The notes under the pieces: generated by a model
Told to the model about the DNA's origin: nothing
Seen by the model: the letters and a program-made list of their open reading frames with translations, nothing else
Databases searched by the model: none
Shown here: positions 7,067-14,765 of the stretch, piece after piece
Layout of the letters: every line of letters starts with the position of its first letter
Position numbering within the stretch: the stretch's first letter is position 1
From: Solirubrobacterales bacterium
GTDB lineage: Bacteria; Actinomycetota; Thermoleophilia; Solirubrobacterales; Solirubrobacteraceae
Reading direction: 5' to 3'
Length of the DNA: 26,711 bases
Assembly (NCBI GenBank): GCA_027314825.1
Contig: DAHVAB010000002.1
Span: 1 to 26,711 of the forward strand
Program-made: the position numbers and the translations under genes

Positions 7067-8356
7067 TCAGCTCAATGCCTCTGCTGCGTCTCTCTCAGCG
7101 GTCGCGTAGGCGGCCGAGCGCTCCGGAGCGGCTCCGGCCACCTTGGCTCGCACCCGGCGGCTGCGCAGCGCTCCCCGCGCGATCGCGGCGGCGAGCGGCC
7201 GGCCGGGGGGCGCCTGCTTGCCGATCTTCAGCATCGCTTGGCGATCCTGGCCGGCGGGCGGGTAGATGAGGCCGTGGTTGATCGCACGCTTCATCTGCGC
7301 CGCCTCCTGCCCGCTCGCAAGGACGGTGTTGCGCTCGAAGCCGCATGTGAGCAGGCCTTCCCGCTCTCCCAGCGCCAGGCAGGTCAGGTACAGCGCCTGG
7401 CGGTAGGCTCGGGGTTTGCGCCCGAGTGCCACCGCGGCGGCGTTCTCCCCGGCCCGCCGGCCCTGCGGTCCCGCGTGCTGGCAGGACATCACCGAGCTGT
7501 GGGTCGCGTCGACCTTCGCGCAGGCGCTGTCGCCGGCCGCCCACACGCCGGGCGCGCCGGCGCGCAGGTAGCCGTCGACGAGCAGTCGGCCGAGGCTGTC
7601 CCGCGCTGCCGGGATCTGCGCCGTCAGCTCGCTGGCGCGCGGGCCCGTCGCCCATGCCACGAGCTCCGCGCTGATCCAGTCGTTATCGCTCAGCAGCACC
7701 GCGCCGTCCGCGACCTCGCTCACGCGCACGCCCGCGCGGACGGCGACCCCCAGCGAGCCGAGCGACTCCTCGATCAGCTTGCGCGCCCGCGGGCCGTAGC
7801 CGGGCGCCAGCGTCGGGGCGGCGAGAAGCGTGACCTCGGCGTCATGCGCGAGCTCCGCCGCCAGCTCGATTCCCGTGAAGCCGCCGCCGACAACGACCGC
7901 GCGGAAGCGGCGCCCGCCGCTCCGCAGCGCATCGACGGCTGAGCGCAGCTCCACGGCCTGCTCGTAGCTGTCCGCGCAATGCACGCCGGGTCCGTCGGGC
8001 AGCGCCAGGCGGCTGCCTGCCGCGAGCACGAGCTGGTCATAGGCGAGGGTCGAGCCGTCGTCGAGGACGACCTGCCGCTGATCGGTGTCGATCGCCCTCA
8101 CGCTCGCCTGATGGCGGGTTACGCCGAGCGGATCGAGCACCTCGGCGAGCGGCACCCGCACGCCGGTCAGATCCCGCTCGTAGAGCCGTGGCTTCATCAC
8201 CCAGAACGGGTCAGGGCTGATCAGCCCCACCGCCACCCGGTCCCCGGCGGAACCGATCGTGGCGATCGCGCCGGCGGCCGCATTGACGCCGGCGAAGCCT
8301 CCGCCGACGATGAGGATTCGTGCCGTCGTGCTGCTGGATGTCCGCTCTGTTCGCAT
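7067..8356 (-). CDS. FAD/NAD(P)-dependent oxidoreductase, NDH-2-like
   Basis: 429 residues from ATG at 8356, with AAGGAG about seven bases upstream. It has two Rossmann dinucleotide-binding motifs: RILIVGGGFAGVNAA (FAD, about 13-27) and AVVVGGGFTGIELAAEL (NAD(P), about 153-169). The second FAD motif GVWAAGDSA is at about 270-278. This is the pyridine-nucleotide-disulphide oxidoreductase family in its type II NADH dehydrogenase-like branch (PFWVMKPRLYE and the late CQHAGPQGRRAGENAA block fit). It lacks a clear C-terminal membrane anchor, so it may be soluble or peripheral. The electron acceptor is unknown. It is transcribed divergently from an ECF41 sigma gene and has an exact ECF41-type promoter, so it is the likely main target of that sigma factor. 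Confidence 0.87.
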   Translation of the reverse strand: MRTERTSSSTTARILIVGGGFAGVNAAAGAIATIGSAGDRVAVGLISPDPFWVMKPRLYERDLTGVRVPLAEVLDPLGVTRHQASVRAIDTDQRQVVLDDGSTLAYDQLVLAAGSRLALPDGPGVHCADSYEQAVELRSAVDALRSGGRRFRAVVVGGGFTGIELAAELAHDAEVTLLAAPTLAPGYGPRARKLIEESLGSLGVAVRAGVRVSEVADGAVLLSDNDWISAELVAWATGPRASELTAQIPAARDSLGRLLVDGYLRAGAPGVWAAGDSACAKVDATHSSVMSCQHAGPQGRRAGENAAAVALGRKPRAYRQALYLTCLALGEREGLLTCGFERNTVLASGQEAAQMKRAINHGLIYPPAGQDRQAMLKIGKQAPPGRPLAAAIARGALRSRRVRAKVAGAAPERSAAYATAERDAAEALS

Positions 8357-8402
8357 TGGCCGCTCCTTGAGTCGGGATTCGCTGTTGCCCTCCTTTCCTT
8401 CT

Positions 8403-8429
8403 GACGACGCGGCAGCTCCGAATGTGACA
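8403..8429 (-). promoter_or_regulatory. ECF41-type promoter for the oxidoreductase
   Basis: On the minus strand TGTCACA (8429-8423) is followed after exactly 16 bases by CGTC (8406-8403). This is the promoter consensus I recall for ECF41 sigma factors. Transcription would start near 8396, giving a leader of about 40 nt that contains the AAGGAG before ATG 8356. Confidence 0.7.
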
Positions 8430-8455
8430 CAGACGCCCGCGGGCGCGCAGCGCGG

Positions 8456-8482
8456 TGTCACAGCTGGGGCCTCTGCCCTGTC
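8456..8482 (+). promoter_or_regulatory. ECF41-type promoter for the sigma gene (autoregulation)
   Basis: TGTCACA at 8456-8462, a 16-base spacer, then TGTC at 8479-8482, which differs from CGTC at one base. It points towards the sigma gene and is arranged divergently to the exact copy at 8403-8429. The off-consensus -10 suggests a weaker, autoregulatory promoter. Confidence 0.5.
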
Positions 8483-8503
8483 CATGGGGGTAGATTCACC
8501 GTC

Positions 8504-8560
8504 ATGAGCAAGGAGTTGAACATGTGCTTCGCCCATATGACTTGGCGTCAGGGGCTCTGA
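8504..8560 (+). other. Possible 18-codon leader ORF before the sigma gene
   Basis: ATG 8504 opens MSKELNMCFAHMTWRQGL and stops at 8558-8560, six bases before the sigma ATG at 8566. An AAGGAG at 8510-8515 inside it could drive an internal ATG (8522) in the same frame, or a GTG (8524) in the sigma frame. It may be a translated leader or an accident of the upstream region. Confidence 0.25.
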
Positions 8561-8565
8561 GCGGG

Positions 8566-9486
8566 ATGACCGATCGAGAGCAGCTGCTCGAAGAGCTGAG
8601 GCCGGTCTCCTTCGCGGTCGCCTACCGGATGCTCGGCAGCGTCTCCGAAGCCGAGGATGTCGTGCAGGAGGCGCTGCTGCGGGTTCACCGGACGCTGGAG
8701 GATGGCGAGCAGATCGAATCGCCGCGCGCATTCGTGACGACCGTGACCACGAGGCTTTCGATCAACGAGCTGCGCTCCGCGCGCGCCCGTCGCGAGCGCT
8801 ATGTGGGGCAATGGCTGCCGGAGCCGCTCATAACGGACGGCGAGGATGATCCGGCCCGGCACGCGGAGATGGCCGACTCGCTCTCCCTGGCGATGCTCGT
8901 GCTGCTGGAGAGCCTCTCACCCGAGCAGCGAGCGGTCCTGCTGCTGCATGACGTCTTCGACTACGACCACGCGCAGATCGCTGCGATCCTCGGCAAGGGC
9001 GAGGCGAACGTGCGACAGCTCGCCAGCCGTGCCAGACGCCACGTGCAGCAGGACCGGCCCCGCTTCCAGACCACCCGCGAGCAGCGCGAGGAGCTCGCGC
9101 AACGGTTCTTCGCCGCCGTCGAGCAGGGCGACCTCGCCGGGCTTGAGGCGCTGCTCGCCTCAGAGGTGAAGCTGACCGCGGACGGCGGCGGCAAGGTGCC
9201 CGCGCTCGGACGCACGCTTCAGGGGCGCGGGCGCGTCGCTCGGGCGATCGTCGGCTACTTGACCAAGCTCGCCCCGCTCATGCCCGAGATCTCCCTGCGC
9301 CCCGCCCCGGTCAACGGCGCCCCCGGAGCCGTTTACATCGACGGGGAGGGGCGGCTGCTCGGGGTGATCGCGCTGGAGATCGGCGACGGTCAGATCCACA
9401 GCGTCAGCTCGGTCGTCAACCCCGACAAGCTCGCCCATCTCGGCCCGGTCGGCGACTACGTCTCGCTCCTGCGCTCGGCCAGGTGA
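8566..9486 (+). CDS. sigJ: ECF41 sigma factor (SigJ-like) with fused SnoaL-like regulatory domain
   Basis: 306 residues from ATG 8566. Region 2 is at about 8-75 (LRPVSFAVAYRMLGSVSEAEDVVQEALLR) and region 4 at about 108-160 (LSPEQRAVLLLHDVFDYDHAQIAAILGKGEANVRQ region). All three ECF41 hallmarks are present: WLPEP in the linker (83-87), DGGGK (206-210) in the SnoaL-like domain and NPDKLAH (285-291) near the end. In this group the fused C-terminal domain replaces an anti-sigma factor and can both activate and inhibit. ATG 8566 aligns with the usual start; GTG 8524 is in frame, has AAGGAG eight bases upstream, and would add 14 residues. The divergent oxidoreductase has an exact ECF41 promoter, which matches the family's known genomic linkage to oxidoreductases. 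The C terminus is complete although the next gene is broken right behind it. Confidence 0.92.
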   Translation: MTDREQLLEELRPVSFAVAYRMLGSVSEAEDVVQEALLRVHRTLEDGEQIESPRAFVTTVTTRLSINELRSARARRERYVGQWLPEPLITDGEDDPARHAEMADSLSLAMLVLLESLSPEQRAVLLLHDVFDYDHAQIAAILGKGEANVRQLASRARRHVQQDRPRFQTTREQREELAQRFFAAVEQGDLAGLEALLASEVKLTADGGGKVPALGRTLQGRGRVARAIVGYLTKLAPLMPEISLRPAPVNGAPGAVYIDGEGRLLGVIALEIGDGQIHSVSSVVNPDKLAHLGPVGDYVSLLRSAR

Positions 9487-9487
9487 G

Positions 9488-9940
9488 CAGCATCGGCACG
9501 CCGACGATGCTCATCACCCGGCCGACCTTCCGTGGCCCGGCCGCCTGGGTGAGCAGGGTGATGCCGACCGGCATGATCAGGCCTCCGCCGATGCCCTGCA
9601 GCACGCGGAAGACGATCAGCACCTCCGGCGACCACGCCAGCCCGCAGAGAGCTGAGCCGCCCATGAACAGGGCGACCGAGGTCATCCATACGCGCTTGGC
9701 GTCGAAGCGTTCTGAGATCCAGCCCGAGAGTGGGATCACGGTGGCCAGTGCGAGCAGGTAGCCGGTGACCGTCCACTGGATCAGATTGAGAGGAGCGCGC
9801 AGGTCCTGCGAGATCGTCCGCAGCGCGATGTTGACGATCGTCGTGTCGAGGATCGCCATCAGCGCGCCGACGATCACGACGGCGGCGATCTCCAGAACCT
9901 CGATCTCGACGCCGCCGATGCTGCGCGGGAGCCTACGCAT
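9488..9940 (-). pseudogene. Truncated DHA2-type MFS exporter (first four helices)
   Basis: From ATG 9940 the minus strand encodes a typical start of an EmrB/QacA-family drug exporter. It shows AILDTTIVNIAL in helix 1, QWTVTGYLLALATVIPLSGWI, the motif-A region ISERFDAKRVW, then FRVLQGIGGGLIMPVG and GRVMSIVGVPML. Family members run to about 450-500 residues with 14 helices. Here recognisable sequence ends after GVPML near 9488, and the frame then runs 24 codons antisense through the end of the sigma gene to a stop at 9416. About two-thirds of the gene is missing. The break coincides to within a few bases with the sigma stop codon, pointing to a deletion or recombination joint. Confidence 0.8.
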
Positions 9941-10112
9941 TGCCCATGACTAGCAGCTTGCAGGCCTGATGCCCCGGTCGGCGGCGCCAGCCGACGTCCC
10001 AATGTCCGTCTCGACGCTCACCGTCTCGGTAGTTTGCCACAGCCTGGTCAAACGGCCCGCGAAGTGCAACACTCCCCGCTGAGTCATCGCATATCTGAGG
10101 GGGTTCTGAATC

Positions 10113-10547
10113 ATGCGAGTACGAGTCCTTATCGGCGCGTTGGTGCTGGCTCTGGTCTACGTCGTGCCCGGGATGGCGAACGGGATACGGCGCAGCTCGG
10201 CGGCAACGCCCCTCTTTCCCACCGACTGTCAGCATCTGGCACGCCGGCCGCCCGCGATCCTCATCGCTTGCGGTGACGGCAACAACCGCATGGAACGCAT
10301 CCGTTGGAAACACTGGGGCAGCAATCGCGCCAGCGGGGTCGGCGTCGACTATGCCAACGACTGCAAGCCCTACTGCGCCGCCGGGCACTTCCATCGCTTT
10401 CAGGCACGGATAACCCTGGAACGCCCGCGCTACTGCGCCGCCCATCGCGTGAGACAGTTCACGCGGCTGGTGCTCTACTTCCCGCGCGGCACGCCGGTGA
10501 GCGGGCGCAGCATGCGAGTGTCGTTCCCGTGTCCGACGCATGGATAG
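10113..10547 (+). CDS. Small secreted protein with six cysteines
   Basis: 144 residues. Residues 1-24 form a signal peptide (MRVRVLIGALVLALVYVVPG, ending AMANG-like). The mature part has six Cys (39, 53, 84, 88, 108, 140), an even number compatible with three disulphides, and a conserved-looking core: ILIACGDGNNRMERIRW, then W-G-S-x-R-A-x-G-x-G and NDCKPYCAAGHF. It resembles short secreted proteins common in actinobacteria without an assigned function. A GAGGGGG stretch about ten bases upstream of the ATG can serve as ribosome binding site. It is surrounded by broken genes but appears intact. Confidence 0.75.
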   Translation: MRVRVLIGALVLALVYVVPGMANGIRRSSAATPLFPTDCQHLARRPPAILIACGDGNNRMERIRWKHWGSNRASGVGVDYANDCKPYCAAGHFHRFQARITLERPRYCAAHRVRQFTRLVLYFPRGTPVSGRSMRVSFPCPTHG

Positions 10548-10568
10548 CCGCGCTGAGCGACTCGCGGC
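10547..10568. terminator. Hairpin between convergent genes
   Basis: GCCGCG (10547-10552) pairs with CGCGGC (10563-10568) across a 10-base loop, beginning at the last base of the stop of the secreted-protein gene. It could serve both that gene and the convergent methyltransferase. No U-tract follows. Confidence 0.35.
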
Positions 10569-10593
10569 CAGGATGAGCCCGGACGACGCCCGG

Positions 10594-11304
10594 TCAGCCT
10601 GAGCTCTCACGCATCGAGAGCTCGACGCCGGCGTCGAGCGGAATGGTGAGAGAGACCCACCCGTGTCGCCGATCGCGCACGTGGCGCAGATAGCCGGCGA
10701 GGCTCGGATCGTCGGGGTTCAGCTCGGCGATCAGCAGCGCGTCCTTGGCGAGCGCCGGCTCCATGAGCTCCAGCAGCTGCAGGTAGAGCTCGCTCCATCC
10801 GTCCAGGAACAGCAGGTCGACCTTCTCCGGTCGGTCTCGCAGGCTCTCAAGCGCGTCGCCGACCCTCACCTCCACCAGGTCGTCGAGCCCGGCCTCCCGA
10901 ACGTTCTCCCGCAGGGCGTCCGCCTTCTCCGGCTGGATCTCGGTGCTTATCAGGAGCCCGTCGTCGCCCTCGCCGTCGCGGATCGCGGCGGCGAGATGAA
11001 TCGTGGAGACGCCGAGCGAGCCGCCGAACTCCACGATTCGCCGCGCGCGGCCGCGCGCGAGCAGGTAGATCAGCTCCCCCAGCTCGCTGGAGACGGCGAT
11101 CGGCGCCTCGCGGGCCAGCGTGGCGCGCTCCATCACGCCGAGAGGCGATCCCCCGTTGCCGTCGCGTCGCCGCGTCGCCGCGCGCTTGGCTGCACCGTCA
11201 TGCAGGCGGCCCTCCTCGGCCAGGCGGCAGAGCACTCGCCTGACCGGGTCGCTGCGCAGCGTGCAGCCGCGCGGCTCGGCGTCAGGCTCCCCGCCGCTGC
11301 GCAC
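10594..11304 (-). CDS. SAM-dependent O-methyltransferase (class I)
   Basis: 236 residues. The class I fold is clear. The SAM loop EFGGSLGVST is at about 92-101 after a VSSELGELIYLLA helix, the acidic residue ending strand 2 (STEIQPEKA) is at about 122, GDALESL is at about 149-155 and the LLFLDGW strand at about 165-170. The order and spacing match small O-methyltransferases of the catechol/caffeoyl-CoA type (methyltransferase_24/3). The acceptor is unknown. GTG 11304 gives a normal family length, although the first 20 residues look non-conserved and the true start may be nearer SDPVRRVL. It lies downstream of a broken dehydrogenase gene on the same strand. Confidence 0.82.
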   Translation of the reverse strand: MRSGGEPDAEPRGCTLRSDPVRRVLCRLAEEGRLHDGAAKRAATRRRDGNGGSPLGVMERATLAREAPIAVSSELGELIYLLARGRARRIVEFGGSLGVSTIHLAAAIRDGEGDDGLLISTEIQPEKADALRENVREAGLDDLVEVRVGDALESLRDRPEKVDLLFLDGWSELYLQLLELMEPALAKDALLIAELNPDDPSLAGYLRHVRDRRHGWVSLTIPLDAGVELSMRESSG

Positions 11305-11361
11305 GGTGCGCCCGCGCGGGTCCTGGTCAGAGCCGCGCGCGCAGCGTCTCGGCCGGTGTGC

Positions 11362-11997
11362 TCACCCGGCCGCCTCGACAGGCCGAGTCCCGTTGACGGG
11401 CGCGCTGGTCAGGTAGGTGGCGCTCATGTCCTTATCCGGGTGAGTCTCGGCGCCCTGCGCCAGGCGCCGGCGGATAGTGCTCAGCAGCGGAAGCTCCATC
11501 TCGTGATCCTGGGCGGCCTGATCGACCAGGGAGGCGTCCTTCGCCGCCAGCACGAGCTTGAAGGATGGCTCGAAGTCGCGTTCCATGATCGCCTTCGCCT
11601 TCATCCGCAGGTACGGCAGGTCCAGGGCGCCGCCGGCGAGCGCGTCGAGCACCAGCTGCGGGTCGAGCCCCAAGCCCTCTGCCAGCGCGAGCGTCTCCGC
11701 GCCACCCTCCACCACGGTCAGGATCCACGCGTTGATGGCCAGCTTCAGCCGGGAGCCGGTGCCGGCCTGCCCGACCCACATCGTGCGCTGCCCGAGCGCG
11801 TCGAAGACCGGCGCGAGGCGCGCTCGCAGCTGCTCCGGTCCGGAGGCGAGGATCACGAGCTCGGCCTTCTCGGCCGGGGTCCTGGTCCCCAGGACCGGCG
11901 CATCGACGAAGCTCAGCCCATGGTCTGAGGCGAGCTGCATGCAGTGCTGCGTCCCGCGCTCGCCGATCGTGCTCATCTGCAGCCAGATCGTCTCCTC
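11362..11997 (-). pseudogene. N-terminally truncated 3-hydroxyisobutyrate-dehydrogenase-like gene
   Basis: Recognisable sequence begins at TIWLQMSTIGERGT near 11991 and runs to the stop at 11362. It covers FVDAPVLGTRTPAEKAEL, VFDALGQRTMWVG and AGTGSRLKLAINAWI, which contains the family's catalytic Lys (G-x-x-x-K-x-x-x-N), and the helical C-terminal domain. In intact beta-hydroxyacid dehydrogenases the WLQMSTIG block sits around residue 85-95 and is preceded by the NAD-binding Rossmann GxGxxG, which is absent here. The frame upstream translates to Arg/Pro-rich non-coding sequence. A GTG at 12027 could start a 221-residue product, but without the cofactor domain it could not be an ordinary dehydrogenase. 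Confidence 0.78.
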
Positions 11998-12182
11998 CCG
12001 TTGCGCCCGTGGAATGCGACCGCTCACTTTGCACCTCGCGTCTCGGCGTCCATGTAGCGCTTCGGATACCCGTGAGCCGACCGGCAAAACGGGCGCGGGG
12101 CACGCATCAGGATCTGCTGGCCGCCTCCTGGCCGCCCTGCCGTTCCTGAGCTCGGTCGAGCACCGGAACGCGCAAGCGTCCG

Positions 12183-12317
12183 CTACACCTTCAGGACGCG
12201 CAGGGCGGAGTGCGCGCGTGCGATCTGGTCGTAATCCTCGTCCTGGGTGACGATCGGCAGGCCGTGCTCGAGGGCGGTGGCGGTGATGAGCGCGTCTGCG
12301 AGCTTGACCGTGCGCTT
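12183..12317 (-). pseudogene. C-terminal fragment of a VapC-type PIN-domain toxin
   Basis: The last 44 codons of this frame read KRTVKLADALITATALEHG and then LPIVTQDEDYDQIA. This is the C-terminal half of a VapC PIN nuclease, with two of the four acidic active-site residues (LADALI and TQDEDYD). The N-terminal half with the first catalytic Asp is missing. Upstream the frame runs antiparallel-free into the 3' end of the RCC1-repeat gene in a different frame. No VapB antitoxin is seen. The fragment begins at the stop codon of the RCC1 gene, so the joint is abrupt. Confidence 0.75.
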
Positions 12318-14374
12318 CACCTGCCGGGCGGCCTGTCGAGGCGAGCGTTGCTGGAGCGCATCGAGGGCCGAGCCGCGGCACGCCGGGTGGCCCTGCGTCT
12401 CCTGTTGTGCTTGGAGCTGTTCTGCGACGGCCTGAGCGTGAGCGTGGCCGTCTTGATGTCGACTCCCGTCACGCGCACCCTCAGCCCGTGGCGGCCCGCC
12501 TTGGCGATGAGCGCCCTGTCCTTCGCGCTTAGATGCACCAGAAGCGTCTGATGGGCGCCCTTTGCGAGCGAGAAGCTCGCCTTGCCGATCACCACCTCGC
12601 GCAGCCGCTTGCCGTGGTGGTGCTTGCCGTGAGCCTTCGCCCGCACGTGGGCCACGAGCTTCAGGGAGCCGTGGCAGGCGCCACCCCTGCAGGTGACGCG
12701 CACCTGCGCATCGGCGCCGTTGAGCTTCGCTGAGCGGGCAGCGTGCGCGGTGCCGCGGCCGATCGGGGCCGGCAGCGGGGTCGGGGCGGGAGTCGGGGTG
12801 GGGGCCGGTGTCGGTGTCGGGGTCGGGGCCGGTGCGAGCTGCGTGGCCTTGCCGCTGAGGCTGACCGCGGGCAGCGGGTTGACGGTGGAGGTTTTGAAGG
12901 TGAGGGTCGCGCTCTGGGCGCCCGCTGTGGAGGGCTTGAATGCGACGGAGACGGAGCAGGTTGAGCCGGCCGGGATCGTCTGGCCCTGGCAGCTGTCGGC
13001 GCTCTTGATGAACGATCCGGCGTCCGTCCCGCTGAGCGTGTCGCCCGAGATCGCGATCGCAGCCGGACCGGTGTTCTTCACCGTGATCGTCTGGGCTGCG
13101 CTCTGGCCGCCCACCGTCTGGGCTGCGAAGGTGAGGCTTGTGGATGACAGCGTGGCGGTGGAGCCCTCGATGGCCATCAACGCGTAGTCGAAGTCGCCGG
13201 TGGCGATCGAGATCACGTTTGAGAGGCCGGCGATCGGGGTCGGCGAGCGCTCCTCGGCCGCTGCTTGCGTCTTGCCGTTGGCAAGTTCGCCGTAGTAGCC
13301 GTAGCCCCAGCCGTCGACGCTGCCGTTGGTGAGGGTCGCATAGGCGGCCTCTGAGGCGGCGGTGATCTTCGCCACACCGCTGAGGCCCGGGACGAGCTCC
13401 GGTTCGGTGTGCTGGGCGATGGTGCCATCGCCGAGTTCGGCGTAGCCGTTGTAGCCCCAGTCCTTGACGCTTCCGTCTGAGAGCAGCGCATACCCCGACT
13501 CGTAGCCGGCCGAGATCTGCGTGGCGTCTTCGATGCCCGTGACTTCCACCGGCGTCGACTGCCTTTGAGTTGTGGTGCCGTTGCCGAGCTGACCATAGGA
13601 CCCGGAGCCCCAGGCCATGACTTTGCCGTCCGAGAGCAGCGCGTAGCTGGTGTAGCAGCCGGAGGCGATCGCAACGACTCGTGAGAGGCCGGAGACAGAT
13701 TGCGGGGTGCTCGCTTCGAAGGCGTTGCCATCCCCAAGTTCGCCGTCGCTGTTGTGGCCCCATGCCTTGACGGTTCCGTTTGAGAGCAGCGCCATGCCGT
13801 AGTTGCAGCCGGCGACGATTTGCTTGACGTCTTGAAGGCCTGCGATGGGCGTCGGCGAGTTCTCCTCCGCGGCCGTGTAGTTCTTGCCGTTGCCGAGCTC
13901 GCCGTAGTAGCCATAGCCCCAGCTATCGACGCTGACGTTCGAGAGCCGCGCCAGCCCGACGTAGTCAGCACCGGCGGCGACTTCGCTCACGCCGCTCAGC
14001 CCGGGGATCACCTTCGGCACAGCGACCGTATATGACGTGAAGCCGAGGCCGTCGTTGCCATATTCGTTGTAGCCCGCGGCCTGCACCGTGCCGTTTGAGA
14101 GCAGCACGTAGCTGTTGTAGTCAGATGTGGCGGCTTGCACCGCCAGCGACGGACCCCAGAGGGGAGCCGCTTCCAGGCTCGTGACGTATTCGTTGCCTTC
14201 GCCGTTGCCGAGCTCGCCGTAATAGTTGTAGCCGGAGACGACCACCTGGCCGGCCGGGGCGGCCGTGGCCGCAGAGGCGAGCACCAACATGGACGCGATC
14301 ACGGCAAGCGTCGTGCTGGCAGCAGCGACGATCGCGCCTCTAGCGTTGATCCACTTCACGATCTCTCCCGTCAT
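12317..14374 (-). CDS. Secreted seven-repeat RCC1 protein with HYDIN-like domain
   Basis: 685 residues. A signal peptide/membrane segment is at about 10-40 (IVAAASTTLAVIASMLVLAS). Seven RCC1-type repeats follow, with cores such as GYNYYGELGNG, GYGYYGELGNG, GHNSDGELGDG and GSGSYGQLGNG at about 48, 101, 153, 206, 256, 307 and 357; this is enough for one complete seven-bladed propeller. A HYDIN/ASPM-like beta domain follows at about 405-508 (LSSTSLTFAAQTVGGQSAAQTITVKNTG, with one Cys pair), then a Pro-Thr linker (514-537) and a basic C-terminal domain (545-660) with two Cys. ATG 14374 gives the longest frame; GTG 14359, with GGGAGAG just upstream, is an alternative start. The last 25 residues are Arg-rich and may lie beyond the original end. 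Likely an exported surface or wall-associated protein; partner unknown. Confidence 0.85.
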   Translation of the reverse strand: MTGEIVKWINARGAIVAAASTTLAVIASMLVLASAATAAPAGQVVVSGYNYYGELGNGEGNEYVTSLEAAPLWGPSLAVQAATSDYNSYVLLSNGTVQAAGYNEYGNDGLGFTSYTVAVPKVIPGLSGVSEVAAGADYVGLARLSNVSVDSWGYGYYGELGNGKNYTAAEENSPTPIAGLQDVKQIVAGCNYGMALLSNGTVKAWGHNSDGELGDGNAFEASTPQSVSGLSRVVAIASGCYTSYALLSDGKVMAWGSGSYGQLGNGTTTQRQSTPVEVTGIEDATQISAGYESGYALLSDGSVKDWGYNGYAELGDGTIAQHTEPELVPGLSGVAKITAASEAAYATLTNGSVDGWGYGYYGELANGKTQAAAEERSPTPIAGLSNVISIATGDFDYALMAIEGSTATLSSTSLTFAAQTVGGQSAAQTITVKNTGPAAIAISGDTLSGTDAGSFIKSADSCQGQTIPAGSTCSVSVAFKPSTAGAQSATLTFKTSTVNPLPAVSLSGKATQLAPAPTPTPTPAPTPTPAPTPLPAPIGRGTAHAARSAKLNGADAQVRVTCRGGACHGSLKLVAHVRAKAHGKHHHGKRLREVVIGKASFSLAKGAHQTLLVHLSAKDRALIAKAGRHGLRVRVTGVDIKTATLTLRPSQNSSKHNRRRRATRRAAARPSMRSSNARLDRPPGR
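12764..12835 (-). repeat. Pro-Thr linker, imperfect hexamer tandem repeat
   Basis: About twelve imperfect copies of a 6-bp unit (Pro-Thr or Pro-Ala codon pairs) in the RCC1 gene. It forms a flexible spacer between the HYDIN-like domain and the C-terminal domain. Such tracts can change length by slippage. Confidence 0.6.
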
Positions 14375-14765
14375 GGGGTTGGTTGTGGTCGCTTCGGCCG
14401 GACATCCGGGAAGCTGAAGGCCTGCAGAGCGGCAATGTACCGCGCTCGCGCCGCAGGAGCGATGCTCGTGAGCGCGGCGGAGCGCGCTGAGCGCGCGCGC
14501 GGTGGGGGGCGACGAGCTTCGCGACGGGGGCGGCTCGCGCAGTACGCCGTGACCGGCCCGGGTTTCGGCAGGCGCCGCACCGGGTCAACCGCTTCGGAGG
14601 ACGCCCGGAGCGGCCGGCGCCGCAGACGTCGGTCATCGTTGAGCCGGTGGGCAAGGCGGCAGGCCGCGGCTCTTGACGGCGCCGGGTGCCACGGGTAGCA
14701 TCGGGTCCGCTCAGCATCAGATCTCGAATGTCCGCTCTGCGGTTCTGGGGGGAACGGTGGGACGT
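14375..14765. other. Divergent intergenic region between two secreted-protein genes
   Basis: 391 bp between the divergent RCC1-repeat and Cys-repeat genes. Open frames here translate to Arg/Ala-rich sequence without domains and appear to be shadows. I see no clear -10/-35 pair or inverted repeat. It must contain promoters for both large genes, so shared control is possible. Confidence 0.5.

Noticed and set aside
9933..10610. 225-codon minus-strand open frame
   Set aside because: Antisense to the small secreted protein that has a signal peptide and six cysteines; no conserved motif in this frame.
10663..11928. 421-codon plus-strand open frame
   Set aside because: Antisense to the methyltransferase and dehydrogenase remnant, with no recognisable motif.
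12318..13763. Upstream extension of the VapC frame through the RCC1 gene
   Set aside because: Only the last 44 codons resemble PIN toxins; the rest is an alternative frame of the RCC1-repeat coding sequence.
14375..14765. Possible small genes in the divergent gap
   Set aside because: Open frames exist on both strands but are Arg/Ala-rich, lack ribosome sites and show no domains.
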